Source: an uncultured Caulobacteraceae bacterium
Lineage (GTDB): Bacteria > Pseudomonadota > Alphaproteobacteria > Caulobacterales > Caulobacteraceae
Assembly: GCA_937910255.1 (NCBI GenBank)
Contig: CALEOQ010000254.1
Span: 1-5,719 of the forward strand
Length of the DNA: 5,719 nt
Direction of reading: 5' to 3'
The notes beneath the pieces are model-generated. The model was not told the DNA's origin. It saw only the letters and a program-made list of their open reading frames with translations, and searched no databases. Both the position numbers and the translations under genes were made by a program. Positions 5,376 through 5,719 of this stretch are shown one piece after another (position 1 is the stretch's first letter; each line of letters starts with the position of its first letter).

Positions 5376-5719
5376 GAGGGGTCGACTCCGGTCTCGGCCA
5401 GCACCCAGGTGTCCTTGGAGCCGCCGCCCTGGCTGGAATTGACCACCAGCGAGCCCTTGCGCAGGGCGACCCGGGTCAGGGCGCCCGGGGTGACGGTAAT
5501 CTTCTCGCCCGACAGGATGAAGGGCCGCAGATCCACGTGGCGAGTGTCCACCTCACCGTCGATCAGGCAGGGCGCGGTGGACAGCTGGATGGTGGGTTGG
5601 GCGATGTAGTTGGCCGGGTCGGCCTTGATCGCCGCGGCGAATTCCTCGCGCTGGGCGGTGGTGGCGTGCGGGCCGATCAGCATGCCGTAGCCGCCGGACG
5701 CGCCCACCGCCTTGACCAC
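5372..5719 (-). CDS. Circularly permuted ATP-grasp protein, C-terminal 115 residues (continues beyond window)
   Basis: C-terminal end of a circularly permuted type 2 ATP-grasp protein (COG2308 type). ATP-grasp enzymes ligate a carboxylate to an amine through an acyl-phosphate; for this subfamily the substrates are unknown, and peptide bond or tag formation is the prediction from genome context. The visible part starts inside the gene (first codon GTG is internal, encoding Val) with VKAVGASGGYGMLIGP, then AQPTIQLSTAPCL, RHVDLRPFILSG, PGALTRVALRKGSLVVNSSQ and GGGSKDTWVLAETG near the end. The RHVDLRPF and NSSQGGGSKDTW stretches are hallmarks of the family and probably contribute nucleotide- and metal-binding residues. 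Family proteins are usually around 470-490 residues, so roughly a quarter is visible. Stop TGA (5374-5372) overlaps the alpha-E start as ATGA, implying translational coupling. Assignment is near certain. Confidence 0.96.
   Translation of the reverse strand: MVKAVGASGGYGMLIGPHATTAQREEFAAAIKADPANYIAQPTIQLSTAPCLIDGEVDTRHVDLRPFILSGEKITVTPGALTRVALRKGSLVVNSSQGGGSKDTWVLAETGVDPS

Overview
This is a GC-rich window (long G/C-biased codons, little intergenic space) in which every supportable gene lies on the minus strand. The protein families and base composition fit an alphaproteobacterium. A member of the Caulobacterales such as Caulobacter, Phenylobacterium or Brevundimonas is plausible, but that is inferred from gene content and style and was not tested.

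Positions 1-107 are not genomic. They hold a complete Illumina P7 index adapter (44-107) next to a poly-T run (33-43) and low-complexity sequence (1-32). Read on the minus strand, this is the familiar end of a read that ran out of its insert: insert, adapter, index, P7 end, poly-A, noise. Biological sequence therefore starts at 108, and the gene there is cut by the contig end, not by biology.

Right half, read in the direction of transcription (5719 to 3451): the C-terminal part of a circularly permuted ATP-grasp protein, a complete alpha-E domain protein, and a complete transglutaminase-like cysteine enzyme. The first two overlap by ATGA. The third starts 8 nt after the second, with its Shine-Dalgarno sequence overlapping the preceding stop. 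This is the widespread but poorly understood ATP-grasp / alpha-E / transglutaminase module, predicted in the literature to make or modify peptides. The transglutaminase carries an unusual C-terminal tail of eight glutamines encoded by a duplicated trinucleotide unit.

Left half (3401 to 108): a small DUF2946-type membrane-anchored or exported protein with Cys/His residues, a FecA-like TonB-dependent outer-membrane receptor without an N-terminal signalling domain, and the N-terminal 229 residues of a PepSY-associated transmembrane protein. Together these look like a metal or metal-chelate acquisition operon: receptor in the outer membrane, PepSY protein in the inner membrane, small metal-handling accessory protein. 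The metal cannot be read from the sequence. DUF2946 proteins are often found near copper-type receptors, while the receptor sequence itself resembles ferric-citrate-type receptors. GC-rich hairpins without U-tracts sit in the gaps between these genes (813-839, 2936-2959, 2972-2988) and a weaker one lies at the junction of the two modules (3426-3440).

No RNA gene, mobile element, CRISPR array or origin was seen. No stretch longer than 300 bases lacks a gene.
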